Assembly (NCBI GenBank): GCA_031213475.1 | Contig: JARUPZ010000004.1 | Coordinates: 1,126,501-1,190,500, forward strand | Direction: 5' to 3' | Length of the DNA: 64,000 nt | Source of the DNA: Nereocystis luetkeana | Lineage: Eukaryota; Sar; Phaeophyceae; Laminariales; Laminariaceae | Shown: positions 1 through 12,700 of the stretch, piece after piece | How the letters are laid out: each line of letters starts with the position of its first letter | Position numbering within the stretch: position 1 is the first letter of the stretch | The notes under the pieces: generated by a model | The model's database searches: none | What the model was told of the DNA's origin: nothing | Seen by the model: the letters and a program-made list of their open reading frames with translations, nothing else | Position numbers and translations under genes: made by a program

Positions 1-639
1 ACGATCGGAGCTAGACGGACGTTCGTGTTCTTCTTCAAGCGTAAACAAATGCGGGGCAACCTGTTTTTCTTCGGGGGGGTCGTTCTCGTCTTCTTCCGAT
101 GGGCGGTTATAGGGATGGGCTTGCAGGTGAGGGGTAGACGAATATCATTGTTCAACTTTTTCACTACTGCACTGTTCACAAGCATAAATGCTGTTCTAAC
201 TCCAAGTAAACTTCCCCCCCAAAACAGGATTGCAGTCCTAAGGGGATAAACGGGTATGCATGTACAGTAAGCTATGGTTACTGTCCAGAAACATTTTAAC
301 GTGTTTACCCTTCCGTTTTTCTGGTGGTAGCAACAGCCCGCCAGTCAGTCAAGTCGTTCAGATTTTTCGGGCTCCGGGTGGGAATGGAGGTATTTTGCGG
401 TCATGGCATCGTATGCGACCCTATCCTATTCATGATACCAGTAGTAATTAACGGTGTATTTGTTCGTTAGAGTAGGATATATTATGAGTGGTACCATTGA
501 TGCTACTATTGATACCGCTATTGATACTTCAAATACTGCGAACTTGTACACCAAAGGCCTGCTGCGCTTCCGTACCTTAATCTACCCGATTCCCCTTGTC
601 CCCCGCTCCCCCCCCCCCCCCCCCCCCCGTTGGTTGACG

Positions 640-832
640 TCTTCCCTTCCCTCCCCTTCCCTTCCCTTCCCTTCCCTTCCCTTCCCTTCCCTTCCCTTCC
701 CTTCCCTTCCCTTCCCTTCCCTTCCCTTCCCTTCCCTTCCCTTCCCTTCCCTCCCCTTCCCTTCCCTCCCCTTGCCTTGCCTTGCCTTGCCTTGCCTTGC
801 CTTCCCTTCCCTTCCCTTCCCTCCCCTTCCCT
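640..832 (+). repeat. (CCTTC)n microsatellite with CCTTG variants
   Basis: Nearly uninterrupted pentanucleotide repeat, all pyrimidine except the CCTTG units, preceded by a C-run at 609-628. It opens long frames on both strands (LPFPS or GKGRE repeats) that are not genes. Confidence 0.95.
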
Positions 833-1380
833 TCGCCCGTCGAATTCCATCCTGGAAAACAATAGCTGGTCGGCTTCCTGAACCTGTTCGGCCCGTTCAT
901 CCCTATAGCGGTACAAGCAATGCGACAAACACCCGTGCTTGGCAATATACTGAGTCTTCCAATAGTATCGCCGATAGTGGACAAGCTGGCGGGGTCATCT
1001 AGTACGGGGAGAAGAGCGCCGGTGTAGTTTTCGCGAATACATAATACGTGCTGTACGTGGTACGTCGTGATGCTGTATTAGTGGCGCCCGGTACTTGTAG
1101 TGACCTTGTTTCTTTCGTGGCCATGTGACACAACAGCACTAATATTTTGGATTGATCACATAGTGGGCTGGAAAAAAAAAAGGTGCCCACCGGGAAAATA
1201 ATGTGCTCACGGGTGATCATGCAGTGCTCCGCGAACTGGAGAAGTTGTACCGACGACTGTCCCCACGGGTGATGGTCCATTTCTTCGTGAGATAACACTG
1301 TGTCCACGGACGATGATGCATCATGCCATTCAGCCCGCAGTTCTCCTATTATTAGTCAATACTGGTACTTCAGAAAGACC

Positions 1381-1628
1381 CGTTCTACGATAGAGGTAGC
1401 ACATTTCCGCTATTTTGTTTCCGAAAGGCCCGGGGTTCCTCGACCCCAAATCGTCGGAATGTCAATCTTGATGTCGAAAAAAAATGTTTTGTAGACTCGG
1501 GCCATGGGATCACTCGCCGCGATGCAGTTTGGTTTTTGTGAAATCAGTTTCCGGGTGAGGCATGGAGCTCCTTAAGTGAGGAGCCTCAGAAAAATTAGGG
1601 TGAACCTCTACCGTAGAACGCCTCGAAA
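1381..1628. mobile_element. Element E, partial copy
   Basis: Right arm intact (GAGCTCCTTAAGTGAGGAGC, CTCTACCGTAGAACG). The left arm is shortened to CGTTCTACGATAGAGG. Confidence 0.6.
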
Positions 1629-2793
1629 GGCAAATTTCTGATTTGTGATAAATCGATTGTTGTCATTCTGTCGGGCGCGGGAGGAAACCTTGTTCGTCCG
1701 CCCGGGTTCGCGCGAAGTGCGCGCACTTCAAGGCCATAAGTTGGAATGGCTCGGCTCGGGTCTGCCCGTCGTGGTTGTCGTCTCCTGCATCGACAATGTA
1801 CAAAAGACCATCGTTTACCCCCCCCCCCTGGTGTGCGATAGTGTTGTGCGTACGGTGGGTGTTGCACGAGAGAGGACGAGGGATCGAGGTTTGGGTATGA
1901 GGCAACGGGGATGGGTGTTGCTTGTCGACTTCAGTTAGGTGGGTCGCCACGCCGACGCTATCGTTTGCGTTGTCGCACTCTGGATATCGCTGTGCCCACG
2001 TGCCGTCATTGGACCAGTCCACAAATATGACTACCATCTACTGTAGTCCGTAAAACTTTGTCCGATGTAAAGAACCCCACCGTCCATGGTGGGATTACCA
2101 GTCGGGTACGTTCTATCAATAGCTTCATTACAAAAAACTTCTACTCGGGCAGCGGTGGTATTTGTGAAAGTGTTCTATGTTACTTACGGTGTAGTTGAGG
2201 ACGTACTGGTAGCTGCTAGCTCTTCTTGTAGATCAAGCATACCTGGTATAAAACTTCCTTCGACGTCAAAATATCCAGAAAGTAATCGAGGGCCACGCTT
2301 TTATCCACCGTGAAGTGCTTCACGTTGCCATTGTACCGTCGTCGCGCGCTTGTTTCGACGCGGTTGGTATCTACAGACAAGGCCGGGAAGGCCCGAGCTG
2401 AGGTTCGTGTATATTTTGGAAGCTCAACTGTTGTACGAGTAGTATACCTGGTACCTGGTAGGCTCTCATCATACCGGTACATTATCATGGTAGATGCCAT
2501 CATGGTATCTCCTGTACATAGTAACTGGGGTGGTATTGCCCTGTCTGGACCACATCACCTTGCGTGGTATCGGTGGATATCAGTAGATATTACGTATTCT
2601 CTCTACATAGTAGAGAGGCGTTATTTCCCTGGCTGAAGGTCCACTCGCCCCTTTTCGCCAGAAAACATAAGGGCAATGCAAGAGCCGTAACACTGTTTAT
2701 GGCTACGACTGCAATAATTGTCGCACCCTTGCCCATACTGCTTCATCGTGTATCCTCATGGCACAATATGTGCCTTTTCATAACCGGTGAGTA

Positions 2794-2889
2794 TTAACCC
2801 CTTTAGTGCTGCAGTCCCGTTTGGGGGCAATCCACTCAAATTACAAGTAGTTTGTCCCCGAAATGGGGCTGCAGTCCTAAAAGGGATAA
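2794..2889. mobile_element. MITE-B copy, piggyBac-like
   Basis: Palindromic ~95-bp element bounded by TTAA-type ends. The arms read CCCYTTTAG..CTGCAGTCCC and its inverse around a short centre related to CAAATTCCAAGTAG. It lies about 85 bp upstream of the patatin gene's proposed first ATG. Confidence 0.75.
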
Positions 2890-2972
2890 AACTGGCGTCG
2901 ACAGCGGTCAAATATAATTTCAAGCATTACTAGTTTGCTTCCCCACAAACAAAACGGGGTGCACTTCCAAAA

Positions 2973-3718
2973 ATGAGCTCCAGCACGGTCAAGGAAAACA
3001 CCCGTCTTGCCGAGCTTGAGAATGACCGCATGAAAAAACCCACCAAGTCGATGCAATGTGAGAGCGAGCAGGTTGGCGTCTGTCGCGCCATTCAGTCCGC
3101 CAGGTACACCGTGTGCCCCCCTGTCGCCCGCTGGTAACATACAGTCGTAGAGATGATGGAACCTCTCGCCCTGTCTCGCCTTATAAAGTCGGGCAACAGG
3201 GTGATACTCACACGACGGCCACCGTCCGCCCATCAAAAGCGATGAGTATTGTCTTACCAGGCACAGCACAAAACAGCCAGTAGTACAGGACGCTTACAGT
3301 ATTAAGAAAACGAGCAATAATAAAAAACGTAGGTTTTTAATTCGGGGGCAAGCTACTGGCAAGTAATACTGGTACGCGCTTGGAAAATAACTGCAATCAA
3401 CACGGTCAACCACCTGTTTTCAACCCACAATAATACTACCGAGTACCAGGTATACCGCAGCATGCTGTACGAGTAGGTTTAGCAGGTTGGGAGAAGGGAT
3501 CTTTAGGGATTGTTGTACGAAGCGTGCAACTGCCTGTACCGACGTTTTGGCGTCAAGCTGTGTACAGAGTACAGATGCAGTAGTTAAATTGAAAAATTAC
3601 ATACATACGCCAGTACAGGACATTGACTACCGTAACAAGAATCAGGAAAAAGCTGATCCATGCTGGATTTCTTATTCAAGAACGGGTGCGTTCTACCTGG
3701 TACACTACTACGACTACG

Positions 3719-3774
<56 letters not shown>

Positions 3775-6700
3775 TACTATACTGTAGCCCCAAGTAAAAT
3801 AGCGACCGCCGAAGTTCTTAAGGGTGTCTACGAGGACTCGCTGTGTCGACGAACGTGTTTCCCACCCAGCACCATCCTACCACAGGCGGCGCGTACAGAA
3901 GTAAAACAGGAAACCAACTGGAAACACGGGCGAAATGGAAACCCGACCGCTGAAACAACGCGCAGAAACCGCTGAAACGAAACTGCCGAAACTGCCGATA
4001 AATTTAAATTTTAAATCATCTATTTTATACTCGGAGTATTTTATGCCCGGCACACGAAAATTCGAAAGAACAGTGGAAACCCATTGTTTTTCAAGTTGGT
4101 GTGTTCTCTAAATTCTCAACTCCGATGGTGGGCACCTTGAGGGAGTGGCTGGGTGAAGGCCCCTTTAGTCTTTCTCTGAGTTCGAGTTGGCTGGGTCTAT
4201 TTTGCCATGCAGGGGTGGTGTGCGCTTTGGCGGAGAGTGGACTGTTTCCTTCGAAAATATCTGGATCATCAGGTCAGTCCCCCCGCTTTCACAGCCGCCC
4301 CCCCCCGCTTGCACAGCGCAGCAGCACAGCAGCAGCAGCAGCTCGTTGCGCTACGAGCGGCCACACCGCCTGTAATCTGGCAGCGCAGCTGCTGTCGTAA
4401 GTTACCCATGAACCGTATCGACCACTTTAGAGTCGCTAGCACACCGCAAGCCACTTCTCGCGTCAGGCCACTTTGCGCATACAGCGAGACCTACTGCTGA
4501 CGTACAGTAGTTACTGCTGTAGTACATAATACAGCAGTATAATACCAGGTACCAGGTACGAGTCTGATATTTAATTTGGGCACATTTGGATGACAACAAA
4601 TTTAGGGCACACATGTGAAGTTCAGTACGAGTACGAGTATCAGGCCATCTCTTACGGCAAACCGGTTTTGGTTTCTGGAAATCGAGGTTTTAGCACCTTC
4701 GCAGGCGTGTTTGAACAGGGAAACGGGCGAATCGGGCCCGCTTTTCTTGAAGTCCCACCAGCCATTTTCCGAGAGGCATGCAACGCCGTTTGCCGTTTCT
4801 TCAGGATAGCATTTTGAAAAATTGTCGGTACACTCCACTTTCCTCTATTTATTCAGTTTCGGACGCGATTTATCTGAAAAAGAGGCCATTTTTTCGGCTG
4901 AAAAGTCGATACATATCTGAAAATGCTTTGTTGATTTTTTTGTCTGAAAATGACAAATTCGTAAAAACCTCGAACGACACCCCTGAAAAAAACTAAAACG
5001 GGTCTAGATACCTCTCCCCGAAAAACTGCAAGTATTCTGAGAAGAGCGAGCCTGATTCGGTCGGACTCCCGGTCTAAAATACATGAAAGCACGTATAAAA
5101 CACAGTTTCGGGTAAGTTTTTCGGTTTTCAAAACCCTCCCGTAAGAGATGGCCTCAGCAGTCGAATGGGGTACGTACTGCTGAACCCAAGAATCGTCTAC
5201 AATCGTATCTCCATGCAGGTAGGTGTCATGGTCCCAGCGAAGCACGAGCTTGTCTCTCAGTCTCCGCGTTGCACGAAAGGAACAAAGCTGCTATTCTTCT
5301 CTAAGCAAACAACACACGTGAATACCAACCAGTACAGGCAAACCTGTTCAGGGATACAAAGTGTCCCGACCTTGATCTTAACATAGGTGAAAGGGTTGAA
5401 AACCCAATTGATTGACCTGGGATAGTGTAGATATCACCCCCCCCCCCCCCCGCAGTCTTAAGATTTCGCGCAATTTTCCCAGTGATGACTTTTTAGGGCT
5501 TTTAGACCTATGAAATATGCCAAGGAAAACGCAAAGTTTCCATAAAAAGTTTGAATTTCATAGATACCCGCCAGAAGTTTCCAGGTATAGCTGGCTATGA
5601 GCACGGTTCTTCAAACGGAGTTCCAAACTTTAGAAAAAAACCCGAAAAAAAACCTCTGGAGCCGATGTTGGGTTTTGATCGGCTTCAGAAAAACTCAGGC
5701 TTGTGTTCAGTTCGAAGCGGTGAGATTCCGAGTCCTCGACAGACATCGATCGACTAAACCAACGACTGCGTCATGAATTCTGAACGGAGTGCGCTCGTTA
5801 CGGGCTCCGACCCGCCTTAGGGTTACCGTGTTCACAACATGGCCGGTGATATGTGGCGGGTGCTGGCTAGGCGAATGATAAAAAACAATTAGCCGTTGCT
5901 GTGCACATAACAGATGACAAAATTCCTCGATCCGTCCCCAACTGCTAAGGTCGAGACACTTGTATCCCTTGTTAGGTTTGCCTATGGAACAGGTACTCGT
6001 TGGGACTCACGTGTGTTATTTTCTTTACCCTTTTAGAACCGCAGTCCCGGTTTTGGGGACAAACCAGTCAAATTCCAAGTAGTTTGTCCCCCGAACGGGA
6101 CTGCGGTCCTAACAGGGTTAAGAGATAAAAGAAGAGCAGCTTTATTCCTTTCGCACGATGAGAGACTGAGGGCAAGGCTTGTGCCTCGCTGGAAGGGTTT
6201 TCCATCTAAGATACGCCTCCCAAGTACTACAAATACGATCCCAATACCTGAACCCAGGAAATTACCGGCCTTTCGGCCTCCTTCAAAGCAGTACCATAAC
6301 ATTAGCCCACTCTGATGAGCTTTTACGCAGAATTATGAAAATTTCACAGAAACCTCGATTTCACGAGCTCGAACATGAGTCGAAGTTGCGGCTCCTCAAA
6401 ACCCACTCCCACACCTCTGAACGGCAAGGTTACGAAGCCGGTTAGGGACGCCAAAACAAAGATAGAAAGGAAGGCCTAGCCGTAAGGGACAAGTATAAAT
6501 CGTCAACGAAAGCCATCGCCATACCACCCGCAAGGGGGGTGGGGCGAGAAAGTGTCTGCGGAAAAGCGAAAGGTTTGCACAAAAAAGCGAGGCGATCCTG
6601 TGCCCAAAAGTATGCGTAGTCCATTTTATCCAGACCGACCCCGGCTCCGGGGAGGGATCGTCAGAACGAGAAGGAAAATAACACGGAATACGCCATAAAC

Positions 6701-9700
6701 CACCTAAACCCAGACCGCAACTCCGGAAACGTGTCTTGTGCCACAAATGAGTGGCCCGATTTCCCAGACCAACCCCGACACTGAGCGGGGGGGTGGGCAG
6801 GACGAAATACCCAAAAACCATCCCCAACCCGGCCCAAGAAAACAATCAGGAAGCGCTAAAACATACCGAATAGAAAACACCGACCCGAAAAGTCGGAAAA
6901 CGTAACAAAATAGAAGACAACCCCCCATACTCCAGGAAAACAGCATAAAAAAACCCTCGAGGGCAGCTGAGTCAAAGCAGTACCATAACAGAACGGCTAA
7001 TAATAGCCTTTTTTTCAGGTTTGGGAGAAGACCGTAGGACGCCGCGGGCAAGCTCTCGCCCCCAAGACCATGGGTCCACCTGATATTTTCGAGGTCGCCA
7101 TCTATACTCGTTGGCCTTGCCCGACACCAAGCGGGTTGGCCGTGGGCCGAGTCTATGCCGAGATCGAGCGTCTCTCGTCGCACGAGCTGGTTGTAACAAT
7201 CAGCCTGTTGACAATTCGCAACGAGAAAAAACGTACTGCGCCGCCTGCAGCCGCTTGGAAAAAAAAGAAGAAACCATCAAACTTTTTTCCCCTTTTTTCC
7301 CACACTGGCGGTACGAAAATATCTTCGGCTGTTTACTGAAGGCAGTATTTTTCCAAGAAAATCTTCAGAGCTCGCGTCCCCATTGGCATAGGTCTTATTA
7401 CGGAGTTCCCATAGACCGAAAAATCGGGATTTTTTACGTTCGTTTTTACCTACTTTTAGCCATATCAAGAACTGCTCGTTGCGATAAGTATCACACATCA
7501 TTGCTCTTAACCGGTGAAAATAAATAGTCCGATCCGAGTGCTAATTTGAGTGAGTCTACATACGTTTGCGCAATCATAATTATTAAATTTTTCGAGTTGA
7601 AACAAGAAAGTGAGATCGTGGGCATGGCGGGAGTCGAACTCCGGTCGTCAGATTCGTAGTTTTATTTCATCAGTGTGCCCTAGGTGCAAGTGTGGTAGAC
7701 CGGTACAACGGTGCAGCAGTTCAGTAGAGCTTGCACAGCAGTCGTACTGCCGTACGCACTGGTTTGGGCTCGCTGTGCTCCGTGGCAAACGATCGCCGCA
7801 AGGCATGGGCATGATGTACCCTATGATACGATGCTGTATTTACTGGTACAGGTTACGTCCTACTGCTGTACAGGTGTTGATAATTACTGTGAGCCCTGGC
7901 GGATCTCTCAGTAATACGTTGTCGAATAGGCGCGTGTACGTAGGCGTTACGCCAAAAAATACACAAACGCCTTGGAAAGAGAGAACGTTAGGGATTTGCA
8001 AACAAGATCCGTGTACGACTAACATATATACTTTGAAAAACAAATATGCTGCAAATGTACTCGAATCCAAGAGCGTTGTAGCTTTTTTTCCCAGCCTTTT
8101 TTGGGCCAATAACCTACTATTAATACCTTTCACCTAACGTAATTTTATGTTCCGCGCTTTTTTCGTGTACGTCAGCTTCTACTTGAAAAGATCCGCGAGG
8201 GAGCCAGCCAAATTATGTTAAAAAGGCGTTTTTTATCGGTGACGTAGCCATGGTTACTACAGAGTAGGCTCCGGCGGGCCAAGCGAACCGAATACCTGGT
8301 ATCCATTTTGGCGACTTTTTTGTGCTGCTGGCTCGCAACTTCGACCTCACGAAAACACCTCGTGAGTCGTTCCTGGCTGCCTTCGACATACTGTAGTCTG
8401 GCGCAACCGACCGAGGCCCTCACACACCCCTTAAGGAGCGTGCCTCGAACGGTTACAACTTCGATCACTGCGGCACCCCAAAGCCGAGGCGTTGTCTTCT
8501 GTTGAGAAAGCGCGGACGGTCGATCTGGAGAGAGTCACAACCTGCTGTCAATGGATCACGAGGTTGATGCATCGGCCCTCTTGCTAAGGCGCGAACCAGC
8601 CTAAGACCCGAACGCAGCGTTTCAACACATCGGCGCGATTGACCGCACCGAATAAAATGTCTACTACGGGGGGCCATAGTTAACAGGACCAAATATTGTT
8701 AGTAAAAATGGTCAAACATATACCATGGTAGGTTTTTATGTGTACCATAGGTCCTGTTAACTATGGTCCCCCGTAATAGAAGAATAGAGTCACCCGGAAA
8801 CCCGGGAATGGGAGGCGGATAAGACTCTCCGTGGCATTAATTAAGGCTATTAACAGGTACACCAGGCGACGAGCGGTGCATGGGCATGATGCGGTACAGT
8901 ATGTTGAAGACGGCGGAACGGTGCCTCACGTGGAGCAACTTTTTTTGTATTGCCTATCCCTAACCGCACCTCGTCAAGGTGTACTCCGTATTACAGTATC
9001 GTCGACCAACAACTGGCGTCGGTTCCATGTCATTCGATGTAGTTATTTAATTCGAACGACGACAATATGTCGTACCTTCTCCGAGACCAACTTGAATCGA
9101 ATATTCTCTGATACGGCAGTAGTACACAGTAGTACTTCTTGCGCCACCCACTCCGAACCTTTTGAGTATCGCACTTTCCCTTCTTGGAAGGCTCCTACTT
9201 GCACATCTCTACCCCGGAAAAAAAGCCGTTTACTTTACTCCTCGTCAATGTTCCACCACCCCCGCGTCATTGGTAGCTGTACTCACATTAACGTTGCTGG
9301 TTGCACAAGAACTCGTTTTTGTTTTGTTTTTTTACTTTTTTGTGTACTTTACGTGGACACGCCCCCCTGTTCTTGTTGTTTTGCCTGTCCTGCCCGCTTC
9401 CCGCTGCCTGCATGCTTCTTGAAAATTCGTTGCCGACTTACGGATGTGCGGATAGCTGGGGCGCTAGTTGCCGTCCTCTGGGCAGCGGTGAGTGCGAAAA
9501 AGGCAACGTTTATTCATATCGGACAGATTGTCTACAGATCAGATATATCATACCTGGTATAGATCAATTTCCTCTTCATGATCTAGATCGTTCAGTTCCT
9601 GATCTGTATTATCTGTAGGATCTAGCTCGTCTTGTCGGTTTAGAGCCTTGTAACCCGCATGATTTACGGAGCACATGTTCCTTGAGTTGGATCCGTACTA

Positions 9701-12700
9701 TACAGCAGTAGATTCTGCACAACGTATAGTAACGGCAGGTTATAATCTAGATTACCTATCTGTAGATGATCTATCTGTAGATTATCTATCTGTACACGAT
9801 CTGCCCGATATGTGGTTTATTTTTCCCTTTGGGCGTCGGTAACTCAGACGGAAACAATGTAATTTTTTTGGACCATCACGACATTGGTCACACGAAGCAG
9901 CCGGAGTTGCTTGGGTAGGGGAGGTGTCCTTAGCACCAGGTGGTTATACTCGTATATTTCGTACGAGTACCGGATCTTTCCCCCCCCTCCTTTTTTAAGC
10001 ATCCGATTTATTATCTTCGCCCTTGTCGTCTCTTTCCCCCCCCCCCCTATTGTTAGACGTAACTCAGATCCGGGGCCACATAGCAGGCCCTCCTCCACTC
10101 TCCCCACTCCCTTTCGTGCTTTTTTTTTTAACACTTTAGCCCTTGCTTCCCTCGCCGACACGCGTCTACTTGATTGCGCCTATCCACGCTACGAGGCCAC
10201 TCTCAGCACTTTATTCCTTTTTATTTTTGTAAATGGTGAATGTACTCACAATATAACGACAGTGGAATTAGAACTCCAAAACCAACTGTATTGATATTAA
10301 TATTAATATTACGGGGGACCATAGTTAATAGGACCTATGGTATACATAAAAACCTATATGTTTTCAACATTGTTATCAAGAATATTTGGTCCTATTAACT
10401 ATGGTCCCCCGTAATAGTAGCTTTCGAGGGTATCCACTATTACTTGGGACCATATTAAATAGGACCTATGGTACACACAAACCTATATGTTTACCTTTTT
10501 TTACTAACAACATTTGGTCCTATTTACTATGGTCCCCCGTATTAGACCAACGGGGTGGCGGGGGTATCATATGGTATTGCAGTAGCTTCTTGAGGAATGT
10601 ATCGAATGCTGTTCCGTTTTGGTCGGTTTCGCGCTGCGTGCTTCAGAAAAGATAGCCGAGCATGCGTTATATATCGGACTGCAGCATGCGCTGTGTTTTG
10701 TCGGGAGGCCAACGAAATAGCAACGAGCTTCCACAAGTCGGACAGATCATGTACAGATAGAATATCTACAGATAGATCATATAGATCATCTATATATTTA
10801 ACTTCCGTTGTGAGGTGTTGTGCAGGATCTGTGGAGCACGGATCTCAACCAAGGAAAACTATACTTGATCATGCTGGTTATACGACTCTCACCCGGCAAC
10901 ATGAGCTAGATCATACAGATCATACAGATCAGGAATATATATTCCCTGAAAGATCTTGATCATGAAGTGGGAATGATCTCACTAATCTGTGCGATTTCTG
11001 CTATGTTTTACATGCAGGGCACCTGCTGTAAGACCGAGTGAAGAAACAGAAATGCTGGCCCAGGCTCGGTGTCTTAACTTGGGAAAAGAGTGCATTTTTC
11101 GCGCAGGATTCCGAAAGTCCTCTCTTCCTGTTGATGACGCGTGCTCCGGTAGGGTTATATGTATAGCACCTATAATATAGTATAGTACAGTATAGTGTAT
11201 AGCACCTATGTACTATATATATACTTAATAGTATACAGCACATATATATGCATCTATGTATTAATAGTACTTATCACCTGTTATAAGTATTCAGCACCTA
11301 TCGCATTTTTTCTGACCCTCCTCGTTTGAGGAGCTCTACACTATTTATACTACTATATCACAAAAACCATGATTTTGATAACAGCCCAAAGCCTACCAGT
11401 CTAAAATAAATGTTCAACCTGATGAAACATGCCTAATAGCCTACCAGGTATAGTCTAAATATAGTATATTGGCGTATCAGGAGTAATAGTGTTGAAGCAC
11501 TATTTCGGGGGGCCCTATTAAATAGGACCGATGGTACACATAAAAACCTTCATGTTTACCTATTTTTACTAACGATATTTGATCCTATTTACTGTGGTCC
11601 CCCGTAATAGTATTATCAATGGTATTGCAACGATATTGGGGTGAGGAATCTATTGGTAGCCAGGCCCGGTGACACTTTGGCCGAAAAGTGCTATTACTAC
11701 ACCTGTGGTAGAACGCATCGAATGCCAACCTGTCTTTCTTGGGGCTCGTACGGTAGCATTTTACCTGGTTTTAATAGGTGTTACGTGCAAACTGTATGAT
11801 GCATGCATGACATGTACCCCATTTGTCCTCTGTCTTGTCTCGTGTATCCGTCCTGTCCTATGCCTGTCGCACGCATCTCTTCTGTCTTCCGCCTTAACGT
11901 TGTACTTCGTACCTGGTACGCGTTTATGTACCGAAACTGCATGCATTCAGGCACGAAGTGCGTTCCTTCTGTCCTATGTCTGTCGCATGCATCCCTTCTG
12001 TCTTCTGCCTTTTCGAATGGTTGAACAGACCGTGGACGCGGACAGGCTGAGAGAAGTCATGCAGCGAGCAGAGGCCAGGTGCGTCGCGCCCATACGTCAA
12101 ACACATCACCGATCCCCTCTTGATGATCTATGATACTATAGATCTTTCTGGGCAGGTATACTCCTGATCTGTATGAGCTACTGTAGCTCATGCTGCCGGG
12201 TGAGAACCGAATAGTCTGCTTGACCTATTAATAGTACGTATTTCCTGTGTTTGATCTGCGCTATCCAGATCCTGCGAGAATCTTATAACGGCAACTGAGG
12301 ATCTATGTGATACCTGGTATGTGTTATCTGTCTGTACGACCAGTGGCCGCGCCCCTCCGAGCATTCTCCATCGACAGCAAGAAACTTCAATTGTCAGCAG
12401 CGCGATTCTGCGCGATGTCTTTTTTCTGTCTCGTGTCGAAACGCGACGAAGCAAAGCAAAGCATCCCCAACGTGATGGTAACGTATGAGCCCCCTGAGCT
12501 ACCCGTGAAGGTTTCAACTACCCAATTACCCACCCAAACTAGGCCTTGAAAATACTCCCACCTCCCCCTCCTGGAACCGCGAGATGGGTTTTAGCAAGCA
12601 CATCGACTACCGACTCAAGTACACGCACATCGACTACCGACTCAAGTACACGCGGTCGGAACTATCAGAGCCAGGCGATTCCATGGACGAAGAGTGCTGT

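Larger units (their letters stand above)
1..2793. other. Left intergenic stretch
   Basis: No exon with both convincing splice signals and coding character was found. It holds a partial MITE-B end (about 186-249), a pentanucleotide array (640-832), a partial copy of TIR element E (1381-1628), poly-C runs and several TACCTGGTA palindromes (around 2445-2460). Confidence 0.6.

Noticed and set aside
518-1002. Long frames on both strands
   Set aside because: Translation of the CCTTC array.
4125-4141. ATG at 4125 as the patatin start
   Set aside because: Kept only as an alternative. The exon at 2973-3103 joins in phase at 4142 to give SAREWLGEGPF, which fits the family better, but the choice needs transcript data.
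7610-7720. tRNA-like piece (minus strand, GGAGTTCGACTCC)
   Set aside because: A B-box-like stretch and a possible 5-bp acceptor match are present, but the T and D arms do not fold properly; not a tRNA gene.
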